The position numbers were made by a program, and so were the translations under genes. From positions 1 to 16,845 of the forward strand of contig JACRAV010000174.1 of NCBI GenBank assembly GCA_016213305.1: a DNA stretch of 16,845 bases, in the 5' to 3' direction. Positions 7,949-14,667 of the stretch are shown piece by piece; positions within the stretch are counted from its first letter, which is position 1, and the number at the start of each line of letters is the position of its first letter. This DNA comes from Candidatus Zixiibacteriota bacterium. GTDB taxonomy: Bacteria; Zixibacteria; MSB-5A5; GN15; FEB-12. The notes beneath the pieces are model-generated. The model had not been told where the DNA came from. It was given only the letters and a program-made list of their open reading frames with translations, and searched no databases.

Positions 7949-8374
7949 CTAATGAAGCGTATCGATGGGCGGAAGGGCCGGTTCGAAGCGCTTTAACTTC
8001 CAGTCATCCGATTCCCGGACAAAAGTCAGGGTGACCGATTGATATGCCCGGCCGGCGGAATCGACGAGTGAGCAGTCAATCCGGGCCTTCTTGTTGTTAT
8101 AAATGATCTCATACCGGCCGAATCTGGCAAACCGACCGGCCCGATCGGGACCCTCGGCGAAACTCAGCAGAGAATCGATCGTCATGCCGTCACGGATCAT
8201 AGTGCGGGACGATAAAGAATCAAGGACCACGCCGTTCCGATCGCGGAGCGCCGTCTGGAGTCGGTCGAACCGGCTCTTGATGACGGCCATGTAGTCCCGC
8301 TTGGGGGTGCGCTCGCCGCAGGTCGCCATGGCCAGCGCCGCCACCACAATACTGATAGTGACTCCGGCGCGCAT
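7949..8374 (-). CDS. Small predicted lipoprotein, possibly NTF2-like
   Basis: A 141-residue protein. A hydrophobic leader ends with a cysteine at position 19 (AMATCGE), which suggests lipid attachment by Lgt/LspA, although Thr before the cysteine is a poor fit to the usual Ala/Gly/Ser. The mature part has an N-terminal helix (DYMAVIKSRFDRLQTALRD), then beta-rich sequence ending VTLTFVRESDDWKLKRFEP. This resembles the helix-then-sheet plan and the W-K-L/I-x-x-F ending of NTF2/SnoaL-like lipoproteins. ATG at 8374 follows GAGGA. The gene lies six bases after the exported unknown gene, as the third member of the rlmN operon. Function unknown; the fold suggestion is weak. Confidence 0.75.
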   Translation of the reverse strand: MRAGVTISIVVAALAMATCGERTPKRDYMAVIKSRFDRLQTALRDRNGVVLDSLSSRTMIRDGMTIDSLLSFAEGPDRAGRFARFGRYEIIYNNKKARIDCSLVDSAGRAYQSVTLTFVRESDDWKLKRFEPALPPIDTLH

Positions 8375-8380
8375 CGAGAG

Positions 8381-9778
8381 CTATCCTCTGCGTGTGGTGA
8401 GGCGATACAGGCCGTTGCCCCGCCGGGTGATCTGGCCGGTCTTCACCAGCTTATCCACTGTCTGGGTTGCGGTTAAATTCCAGAACCAGTACTTCAGCCC
8501 ATGGATGGCCTTCTCCTGCACATACTGTTCCGCCACCGCTTTCACTTTGTCGCGCGTCGCGATCAGTATCGGAAGCGTCCCTTCGGTGAGCGCGCGCAGA
8601 GCCGGATGAACCGAGGTCGTGTCCCACAGAAAGATCTCGTACTTGTCATTGTCATCGAAGAAATAATCTCTGGTTTCTTTCAGCTGTTCGCCGGTCCACA
8701 GATTTTCCGGACATTTGAGTCTGGGGACCTTGTCCCCGAAAGTGATATTTACCAGCCGCGTCTGAACGTCGAGATCGAAGTACTGTCGTCCGTTGAAAAA
8801 GTCCCCCCCCTGTACGGCGTACATGAAGTTGGGAATGCGGGCATGGCAGGGATCGGTGGCGTAATAAATCTGAAGCGGCTCGGAACCGGCCACGAACTTC
8901 TGCCCCATATCGTACCACAGCGCCATAGCCGCCACCATGGGATACCGGTGATACGCAATCGATCCGGTATTGAGAAAATCGTTGGTGTCCGGCTTGAGGA
9001 TGTCGGCTTTGACCAGACTGTCGAGCGTCCGGCCGTATGTCCGCAGATTTTTGGTCAAGAGCGAGACCAGATCATTGGACGTCTTGTCGGCCAGTTTCTT
9101 CAGTTCCTCCGCCTCCCGGGTCCCGATGACGGCGAAGAGATTGCGGACAGTATCGCCATTGCGATACATATATCCGTGGCTGGCGAGCCGGTCGATGATC
9201 GACCAGACAAAGGTCGTATCGCACATGCAGATTTGGGCAATCTGCCGGGGTGTGCGCCCGTCGTTCAGCAGGACGGGCAAAACATGCGAAAACTCGTTGT
9301 CGAAATCCGGCGAGTTGCTCGTCATCGGCGGTAGGGTGATTCGCTCCGCCCAGTATTTGGCCACCTGATCCGGCACATGGAATTTCAGAAAGAACGGCTG
9401 TTCAAAGACCTTGGTGGCGGTCGAGAGATCATCCAGCGTATCCACCACGTCAAAAATGATAATCTTCAGCGTCGCCGCTCCGTAATTGCCGGGGATATCG
9501 ACCAGGGCGGTGATGGGTCGGCTGAACTGCGGTTCGATCGGGTGATTGGTGTGGGTCGTGCGCACCGGATTCAAATACTCGCCCTGGAACTTGATCTGGG
9601 TCTCCACCACGACAAATTTGACGTCGTCGGTGTTATTGGCAATTTCAAATGAGATGCGGTGTTTTCCCCACCGCAAATCGGGAGTATCAATCTTACCGAC
9701 CACCAGGTCCGGCGTCTGCGCCATCGCGCAGGCCCCTACAGCCAGCAGGGTCGCAAGTGCTGAAATCGCTCGATGCAT
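8381..9778 (-). CDS. Exported protein of unknown function with winged-helix-like segments
   Basis: A 465-residue protein that I do not recognise. Residues 1-20 form a signal peptide with a classic AMA|Q cleavage site; a lipobox-like VGAC ending at Cys17 is an alternative. Residues 22-135 are beta-rich and resemble an immunoglobulin-like domain. Residues 160-225 read like a winged helix-turn-helix: a helix FDNEFSHVLPVLLND, then TPRQIAQICMC, then a recognition-type helix and a wing. The C-terminal 428-463 repeats the theme (TVDKLVKTGQITRRGNGLYRL). Only a few cysteines are present (17, 184, 186, 311, 356). AGGAGG a few bases before ATG 9778 is an excellent ribosome-binding site, and it overlaps the rlmN stop. 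Middle gene of the rlmN operon. A real, translated gene is well supported; domain readings are inference. Confidence 0.85.
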   Translation of the reverse strand: MHRAISALATLLAVGACAMAQTPDLVVGKIDTPDLRWGKHRISFEIANNTDDVKFVVVETQIKFQGEYLNPVRTTHTNHPIEPQFSRPITALVDIPGNYGAATLKIIIFDVVDTLDDLSTATKVFEQPFFLKFHVPDQVAKYWAERITLPPMTSNSPDFDNEFSHVLPVLLNDGRTPRQIAQICMCDTTFVWSIIDRLASHGYMYRNGDTVRNLFAVIGTREAEELKKLADKTSNDLVSLLTKNLRTYGRTLDSLVKADILKPDTNDFLNTGSIAYHRYPMVAAMALWYDMGQKFVAGSEPLQIYYATDPCHARIPNFMYAVQGGDFFNGRQYFDLDVQTRLVNITFGDKVPRLKCPENLWTGEQLKETRDYFFDDNDKYEIFLWDTTSVHPALRALTEGTLPILIATRDKVKAVAEQYVQEKAIHGLKYWFWNLTATQTVDKLVKTGQITRRGNGLYRLTTRRG

Positions 9779-9787
9779 TCAATCCTC

Positions 9788-10819
9788 CTATGTCAATGAA
9801 CGTGCGGCCAGCTGGCCGCATGCCGCTTCTATGTCTCTTCCTCGACTCTGGCGTACCGTCACGGCCATAACCCGGGGATTGAGTTCCCGTCCAAACCAAT
9901 CGACCACCTCGTCGGCGGGGCGCTTGAACGGAAGGCCCGGAACCGGATTGTATGCCAGCAAATTTATTTTACACGGAATACCCCCGACCAGACGACCGAG
10001 GGCCTTAATATCCGCCATGGTGTCGTTAAACCCGGCCATAACAATATACTCAAATGTCACCGGCTGGTTGGTGACCTCGGTGTAATACCGCACCGCCTCC
10101 ATCAGTTTGGTCAGCTTGAAGGTGTCCGCAACAGGCATTATCTTCAATCGCTTCACCTGCGTCGCGGCGTGGAGTGACACCGCCAGACGCACTTTCAAGC
10201 CACTCTCCGCCAATTTCTTGATTTTGGGCGTTATTCCCGACGTTGACACCGTAATCCGTCGGGCCGGAATCGCCAGACCCTGGCTCGAGGTCATAATCCG
10301 AAGTGATTCCAGCAGATTTTCGTAGTTATTGAGCGGCTCCCCCATGCCCATGAATACGACATGGCCGAAACTGTCGTCTCCGTACATTTGACGCAGGAAC
10401 ACCAGCTGTCCCACGATCTCCCCCACCGTCAGGTCTCTAAGCAGTCCCATCGTTCCGGTGGCGCAGAATTTGCAGGCCAGCGCGCACCCGGCTTGTGAAG
10501 AAACGCAGACTGTGCGCCGGTCGCGGTCCGGGATGAGCACCGTTTCGATGGGATGTCTGTCGGCCAGCCGGAATAAGAATTTTTCCGTACCGTCCTTCGA
10601 CCTCTGCTTGCGGACCATTGTCAGCCCTTCGACCGTGTACCGCTCGGCCAGTTGCCGCCGGAGTTCGCGGCTCAGGTCGGTCATCCGGTCGAAATCATGC
10701 TGGCGGGCCTGGTACAACCACTTGAACAACTGGCGTCCCCGATACCGGTTTTCGCCCAGGGCCAGCAGAGCGGCTTGCATTTGATCGAGCGTGAGGCCCA
10801 TCAGATTGATCTTCGACAT
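9788..10819 (-). CDS. rlmN: Dual-specificity 23S rRNA/tRNA adenine-C2 methyltransferase RlmN
   Basis: A 343-residue radical-SAM enzyme that methylates C2 of A2503 in 23S rRNA and A37 of some tRNAs. The radical-SAM cluster motif CALACKFC (Cys112, Cys116, Cys119) is intact. Cys334 in AACGQL is the methyl-carrying cysteine equivalent to E. coli Cys355, and Cys105 in VCVSSQ matches E. coli Cys118. The MGMGEPLNNYENLL motif (157-170) is characteristic. Length is close to the usual 345-385. The ATG at 10819 has no clear Shine-Dalgarno sequence; a second in-frame ATG at 10801 is possible but also lacks one. First gene of an operon with the exported unknown (nine-base gap) and the lipoprotein, divergent from the tRNA-Pro promoter. 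Confidence 0.96.
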   Translation of the reverse strand: MSKINLMGLTLDQMQAALLALGENRYRGRQLFKWLYQARQHDFDRMTDLSRELRRQLAERYTVEGLTMVRKQRSKDGTEKFLFRLADRHPIETVLIPDRDRRTVCVSSQAGCALACKFCATGTMGLLRDLTVGEIVGQLVFLRQMYGDDSFGHVVFMGMGEPLNNYENLLESLRIMTSSQGLAIPARRITVSTSGITPKIKKLAESGLKVRLAVSLHAATQVKRLKIMPVADTFKLTKLMEAVRYYTEVTNQPVTFEYIVMAGFNDTMADIKALGRLVGGIPCKINLLAYNPVPGLPFKRPADEVVDWFGRELNPRVMAVTVRQSRGRDIEAACGQLAARSLT

Positions 10820-10827
10820 AGATCGCT

Positions 10828-10855
10828 AATCTACCACAAATCGGGCCGGACGCAA
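10828..10855 (-). promoter_or_regulatory. Candidate rlmN promoter giving a leaderless or near-leaderless mRNA
   Basis: On the minus strand, TTGCGT (10855-10850) is followed after 16 bases by TAGATT (10833-10828). The predicted start, near 10821, is within two or three bases of the rlmN ATG at 10819. This agrees with the absence of a ribosome-binding site. The -35 match is weak. Confidence 0.4.
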
Positions 10856-10900
10856 GGTCATTATGGACTAAAGGTACACACGAAACCGACATCCCATTTC

Positions 10901-10929
10901 TTGACAGCCCCGCTCCGGTCGGGTATCAT
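10901..10929 (+). promoter_or_regulatory. Strong sigma-70-type promoter of tRNA-Pro and the downstream methyltransferase
   Basis: A perfect -35 TTGACA (10901-10906) and a -10 TATCAT (10924-10929, five of six) are spaced by the ideal 17 bases. The start would fall near 10936, five bases before the first tRNA base. This is the best promoter in the window and shows that the host uses a conventional -35/-10 pattern. Confidence 0.85.
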
Positions 10930-10940
10930 GGGAGTACGGA

Positions 10941-11017
10941 CGGGGTGTGGCGCAGCCCGGTCGCGCGCTTGCTTTGGGAGCAAGATGTCGGAGGTTCAAA
11001 TCCTCTCACCCCGACCA
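10941..11017 (+). tRNA. tRNA-Pro (anticodon UGG)
   Basis: A complete cloverleaf of 77 bases. The acceptor stem CGGGGTG (10941-10947) pairs with CACCCCG (11007-11013), followed by discriminator A and an encoded CCA (11015-11017). The anticodon stem CTTGC/GCAAG (10968-10972, 10980-10984) holds loop TTTGGGA with anticodon TGG at 10975-10977 and G37 next to it, as usual for proline tRNAs. The T arm is GGAGG-TTCAAAT-CCTCT. UGG reads CCA and, through wobble, other CCN codons. No other tRNA is adjacent. Confidence 0.97.
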
Positions 11018-11039
11018 TTTTTTTTTGGAGTTTCGATAT

Positions 11040-12227
11040 ATGTACCCGAACGTGAAACTTCGACCCGGTAAGGAAACAACCGTCCAACAGCGCCACCCGT
11101 GGGTGTTCTCCGGCGCTCTGGCGGAGCCGATCGACGAGCGCCTCCACGGAGCCCTCGTGCAGGTAATCGATTCCCGGGACAACATCCTGGGCGTCGGCAC
11201 CTGTTCGAGGTCGTCGAGCATCGCGGTGCGTATTTTCGATTTTTCACCGGCCCAGATCGATACCGACTGGCTCGTCAGGCGTATCACTGCGGCGCATGAA
11301 CAACGCCTCCGCCTCGGCTACGGACCCGATACCGCCACCACCGGCTACCGTGTGGTTTTCGGTGAATCCGACGGCATCCCCGGACTGGTGATTGATCGGT
11401 ATGATTCGGCCATCGTCCTGCAACTCAGCACCGCCGGCCTCGAACGGCTCCGGCCGAAAATAATCGACGCCGTCACGCAGGTATTTGCGCCGCCGATTAT
11501 CGTCGAACGATCAGATGTTGCGGTACGCAAGGACGATCTGCTCGCCGAATACAGCACCGTGCACCGGTGGAACGGTCCGGCGCCAATCACAATCATCGAA
11601 GACGGCATCAAGTATCAAGTCGATCTGGTCAATGGTCAGAAAACCGGATTCTATCTCGATCAACGCGAGTTTCGCCGCATGGTGCGTTCGCTGGCTGAAG
11701 GACGAAAGGTGCTGAATCTGTTTTCGTATACCGGGTCGATTGGAGTCGCGGCGCTCATTGGAGGAGCAGGCGAGGTGCTCAACATTGATTCCTCTGAAGT
11801 CGCGCTGTCGCAGTGTCCGATCAACGCCGAACTCAACGGTCTGCCGAAACATAAGATGCACACGGAAGCCGACGACGTTTTCCAGTTCCTGTCGCGCCAG
11901 AGCGAACCGGGGTGGGACATGGTCGTCATCGATCCGCCGGCTTTGATAAAATCCCAGCGAAATATCGAGGCCGGACGCAAGGCGTATCACTTTCTCTACC
12001 GGGCGGCGATGCGACTGCTCAACCCGGACGGTATCTTTGCTTGCTCCAGTTGTTCGCAATTCTTCTCTGCCGACGACATGGCGATTACTCTGCGTCGCGC
12101 CTCGGTCCAGAACGGTGTCAGTCTATTTCCGATCAAAGTACTGGGACACCCGGACGATCACCCGGTATCACTATACTTCCCCGAATCCTCGTATCTAAAG
12201 TCATTCATCTGCTCGACCTCCAGATAA
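11040..12227 (+). CDS. Class I SAM-dependent rRNA (cytosine-C5) methyltransferase, RlmI-like
   Basis: A 395-residue enzyme of the COG1092 family; the best studied member, RlmI, makes m5C1962 in 23S rRNA. A PUA domain occupies about 1-75 (HPWVFSGALAEP). A linker domain is followed by KTGFYLDQR (201-209), the SAM-binding NLFSYTGSIGVAA (226-238), the substrate motif DPPAL (298-302) and the catalytic-type cysteines in CSSCSQ (335-340). Length matches RlmI (396). The ATG at 11040 is chosen because GGAG at 11027-11030 lies nine bases upstream and PUA homology begins there. An in-frame GTG at 10947 would place translation inside the tRNA and is rejected. The gene starts 22 bases after the tRNA end, so both probably share a promoter. 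The exact target base is inferred. Confidence 0.9.
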   Translation: MYPNVKLRPGKETTVQQRHPWVFSGALAEPIDERLHGALVQVIDSRDNILGVGTCSRSSSIAVRIFDFSPAQIDTDWLVRRITAAHEQRLRLGYGPDTATTGYRVVFGESDGIPGLVIDRYDSAIVLQLSTAGLERLRPKIIDAVTQVFAPPIIVERSDVAVRKDDLLAEYSTVHRWNGPAPITIIEDGIKYQVDLVNGQKTGFYLDQREFRRMVRSLAEGRKVLNLFSYTGSIGVAALIGGAGEVLNIDSSEVALSQCPINAELNGLPKHKMHTEADDVFQFLSRQSEPGWDMVVIDPPALIKSQRNIEAGRKAYHFLYRAAMRLLNPDGIFACSSCSQFFSADDMAITLRRASVQNGVSLFPIKVLGHPDDHPVSLYFPESSYLKSFICSTSR

Positions 12228-12375
12228 CCAGCCGCATCCCCAAAACTGCCAAATAATTCTACTTCGGAACGGTTAATGGACTGATGACACTTTTTTTGAA
12301 GTGCTTCTACAACAACGACTTAACGACAAATGGTGGGCATGGTAGCCATCGAATCCACAAAAGTCCCTTTTCTCA

Positions 12376-12403
12376 TTGACTTCCCGGTCTAAACCTATAC
12401 TAT
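12376..12403 (+). promoter_or_regulatory. Candidate promoter of the hybA-hybB-cytochrome operon
   Basis: TTGACT (12376-12381) followed after 16 bases by TACTAT (12398-12403); a better -10 sequence, TATACT (12396-12401), would have a short 14-base spacing. Transcription from here would start near 12410, upstream of the palindrome at 12436-12453. A second, regulator-dependent promoter downstream of the palindrome cannot be excluded. Confidence 0.35.
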
Positions 12404-12435
12404 TGAAGTAAGAATCGAGATTGGTATGAGGTGTT

Positions 12436-12453
12436 TTGTGAAATTATTCACAA
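12436..12453. promoter_or_regulatory. Perfect CRP/FNR-family operator upstream of hybA
   Basis: TTGTGAAATTATTCACAA is a perfect 18-base palindrome (7-base arms, 4-base centre). It fits TGTGA-N6-TCACA, the binding pattern of CRP and of FNR-family relatives such as HcpR, which controls anaerobic respiration genes in some anaerobes. It sits 61 bases before the hybA start. If the promoter at 12376-12403 is correct, the site lies at about +26 to +43 and would repress; for activation a start near 12486 would be needed. The regulator is not encoded in the window. Confidence 0.65.
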
Positions 12454-12514
12454 TTCCGACGATGTATGGAAAGACGGCTAACGTCCGATTCTTTTCAGAG
12501 AGGAGGCATTCCGT

Positions 12515-13408
12515 ATGACTGTCGATAGACGTGAGTTTCTCAAAATTGCCGGAGCCGGATCGGCGTTCCTGCTCGCCGGCGAGGCCAGGGCAACCGACGA
12601 ACCGCAGGCGATTGATTGCGGCCAGACGTATGGCGTCCTCGTGGACACGGTCGTCTGCATCGGTTGCCGCAAATGCGAGTGGGCCTGCAACACCGAGCAC
12701 AAATTGACCGATCTTCCCCTGCCGAGTTACGAGGACAAATCGGTGTTTCAGCGCCACCGTCGCCCGGAACACAATGCCTATACGGTGGTGAATCGTTTCT
12801 TCGATCCGAACACCACGAAGCCGTATTCAATCAAGGTACAGTGCATGCACTGCAACCATCCCGCCTGTGCGTCGGCCTGCATTGTCGGGGCTTTGCGCAA
12901 AGAAAAGCAGGGACCGGTATCGTACGATGCCTGGAAATGCATCGGGTGCCGCTACTGCATGGTGGCCTGTCCGTTCCAGGTGCCGGCATACGAATACAAG
13001 GAGCCGCTCAAGCCGCAGGTTCGCAAGTGCACCTTTTGCGCGCATCGACTCGAGGAAGGGAAGAAGCCGGCCTGCGTGAGCATCTGTCCGAATGAAGCGC
13101 TGACTTTCGGCACCCGTCAGGAACTGATGGACATGGCCCACGGCCGCATCACCGCTTCTCCCGAAAAATACAACAATTACGTGTATGGAGAGTCCGAGGT
13201 AGGCGGGACCAGCTGGATGTATCTCGCGCCCACCACCTTCGACCAGACGGAATTGCCGAAACTGCCCGATGAACCTATTCCGCCGATCACCGAGACGATC
13301 CAGCACGGCATTTTCAAGTCATTCATTCCGCCGCTGGCTCTGTATGGCATCCTGGGACTGATCATGCATTCGCTCAAAGGCCCGGAGCAGGAGGAGATCA
13401 ATGTCTAA
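12515..13408 (+). CDS. Tat-exported ferredoxin-type subunit with four [4Fe-4S] clusters, HybA-like
   Basis: A 297-residue periplasmic electron-transfer subunit. The N-terminus DRREFLK (4-10) followed by a hydrophobic stretch is a twin-arginine signal, so the protein is exported folded with its clusters. Sixteen cysteines form four cluster motifs: 48/51/54/58 (CIGCRKCEWAC), 110/113/118/122, 142/145/148/152 (CIGCRYCMVAC) and 172/175/187/191. A C-terminal hydrophobic helix at about 266-286 would anchor it, as in HybA of hydrogenase-2. AGGAGG at 12501-12506 lies eight bases before the ATG. It overlaps the next gene by eight bases. In this family the subunit carries electrons between a periplasmic catalytic or haem partner and the membrane quinone subunit. 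HmcB, DsrO and NrfC are related alternatives. Confidence 0.93.
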   Translation: MTVDRREFLKIAGAGSAFLLAGEARATDEPQAIDCGQTYGVLVDTVVCIGCRKCEWACNTEHKLTDLPLPSYEDKSVFQRHRRPEHNAYTVVNRFFDPNTTKPYSIKVQCMHCNHPACASACIVGALRKEKQGPVSYDAWKCIGCRYCMVACPFQVPAYEYKEPLKPQVRKCTFCAHRLEEGKKPACVSICPNEALTFGTRQELMDMAHGRITASPEKYNNYVYGESEVGGTSWMYLAPTTFDQTELPKLPDEPIPPITETIQHGIFKSFIPPLALYGILGLIMHSLKGPEQEEINV

Positions 13409-14666
13409 ACACAACCATGCCGCGCCGGTGCGGGCGCCGTTTCTGTCCGCCGGCACCAAAGTCCTGGCGGTGATCGCCGGACTGGGCATCGCTTCATATA
13501 TTTATCGTCTGTTCTTCGGGCTGGCATCCACCACCAATCTTGATAACCAGTACCCCTGGGGTATCTGGATTTCGATCGACGTCGCCTCGGGCGTGGCGCT
13601 GGCGGCCGGTGGTTTCACCACCGCCGCCCTGGCCGATATTTTCCACAAGGAGCGATATCATGTCATCGTCCGCCCTGCTCTCCTCACCGCCATGCTGGGA
13701 TATACCTTCGTGGTGATCGGATTGCTGGCCGATCTCGGACGGTACTACAATGTCTGGCACCCAATGCTCCCTTCCATGTGGCAGGGGAATTCGGTGCTCT
13801 TCGAAGTCGGTATGTGCGTGATGATCTATCTCACCGTGCTTTATATCGAGTTTCTGCCGATTGTCGCCGAACGGTTCAAGGGACGCGTGAATCTTCCCGG
13901 CGTTCTGCGTATCTTAAACCGCTTCGTCGATTCATGGCTCACCGTCTGCGACAAATACCTGACCCGATTCATATCACTGTTCATTATCGCCGGGGTGGTT
14001 CTGTCCTGTCTGCATCAGTCCTCTCTGGGAACGCTGATGGTCATCGCCCCCACCAAAATGCATCCGCTGTGGTATTCGCCGATTTCACCGCTGATGTTTC
14101 TCCTGTCGGCGATTGCGGTGGGATTCCCGATGGTCATTTTCGAATCGATCATTTCGTCCCGCTCATTCAGGATTCCACCCGAGACGCCGGTGCTGTCGTC
14201 CATCGCCCGTTACACGCCGATATTGCTGGCGATCTACCTCGGCGTAAAGATTGGCGATCTGACGATTCGCGAGGCCTGGCCGTACGTATTTGACGGCTCC
14301 TTGAAATCGCTACTATTCATCGCGGAGATTCTGCTCGGCGTCGTCGCACCCGCCGTTTTGTTGACCATTCCCCGCGTGCGCAGATCAGTCGCCGGGCTTC
14401 TGATCTCCTCTTCGCTGGTTATCGGGGGCGTCGTCTTTAACCGAATCAATGTCTTCCTCGTCGCCTACCAGCCACTGTATCCGGTGAAGACGTATTTTCC
14501 GTCGATTTTCGAAATCATGGTGACCATCGGGCTGGTGGCCGCGCTGGTCCTGGTCTATCGGTTTATCGTGATGAATTTCCCGGTGATAGCCAAACCACCG
14601 ACGACTCCGGCCGGAGTCAGACCAGCCGAAGGATGGCTGGCCGAAAGCTTGAGGGAGGTTGAGTGA
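13401..14666 (+). CDS. Ten-helix quinone-interacting membrane subunit, HybB/NrfD family
   Basis: A 421-residue integral membrane protein with about ten hydrophobic segments (near 18-40, 55-80, 92-112, 130-152, 190-212, 226-250, 268-290, 300-322, 328-348 and 368-392). HQSSLGT (205-211) is a hallmark of HybB-type members of the NrfD/PsrC superfamily, which exchange electrons with menaquinone. Length is close to HybB (about 390). No haem-ligand pairing is evident, as expected for this family. ATG at 13401 overlaps the hybA stop within ATGTCTAA and follows AGGAGGAG; the coupling implies a fixed complex. It is followed after one base by the cytochrome gene. HmcC and TmcC in sulfate reducers are comparable. 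Confidence 0.92.
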   Translation: MSKHNHAAPVRAPFLSAGTKVLAVIAGLGIASYIYRLFFGLASTTNLDNQYPWGIWISIDVASGVALAAGGFTTAALADIFHKERYHVIVRPALLTAMLGYTFVVIGLLADLGRYYNVWHPMLPSMWQGNSVLFEVGMCVMIYLTVLYIEFLPIVAERFKGRVNLPGVLRILNRFVDSWLTVCDKYLTRFISLFIIAGVVLSCLHQSSLGTLMVIAPTKMHPLWYSPISPLMFLLSAIAVGFPMVIFESIISSRSFRIPPETPVLSSIARYTPILLAIYLGVKIGDLTIREAWPYVFDGSLKSLLFIAEILLGVVAPAVLLTIPRVRRSVAGLLISSSLVIGGVVFNRINVFLVAYQPLYPVKTYFPSIFEIMVTIGLVAALVLVYRFIVMNFPVIAKPPTTPAGVRPAEGWLAESLREVE

Positions 14667-14667
14667 T

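Noticed and set aside
10947..11039. Extended N-terminus of the RlmI-like methyltransferase starting at GTG 10947
   Set aside because: It lies inside the tRNA-Pro gene. The ATG at 11040 has a proper ribosome-binding site and matches the start of the PUA domain.
12280..12305. CACTT-T run-GAAGTG near the methyltransferase end as a terminator
   Set aside because: The stem is only five or six base pairs of mixed composition with the T run in the loop rather than after the stem, so it is not a credible intrinsic terminator.
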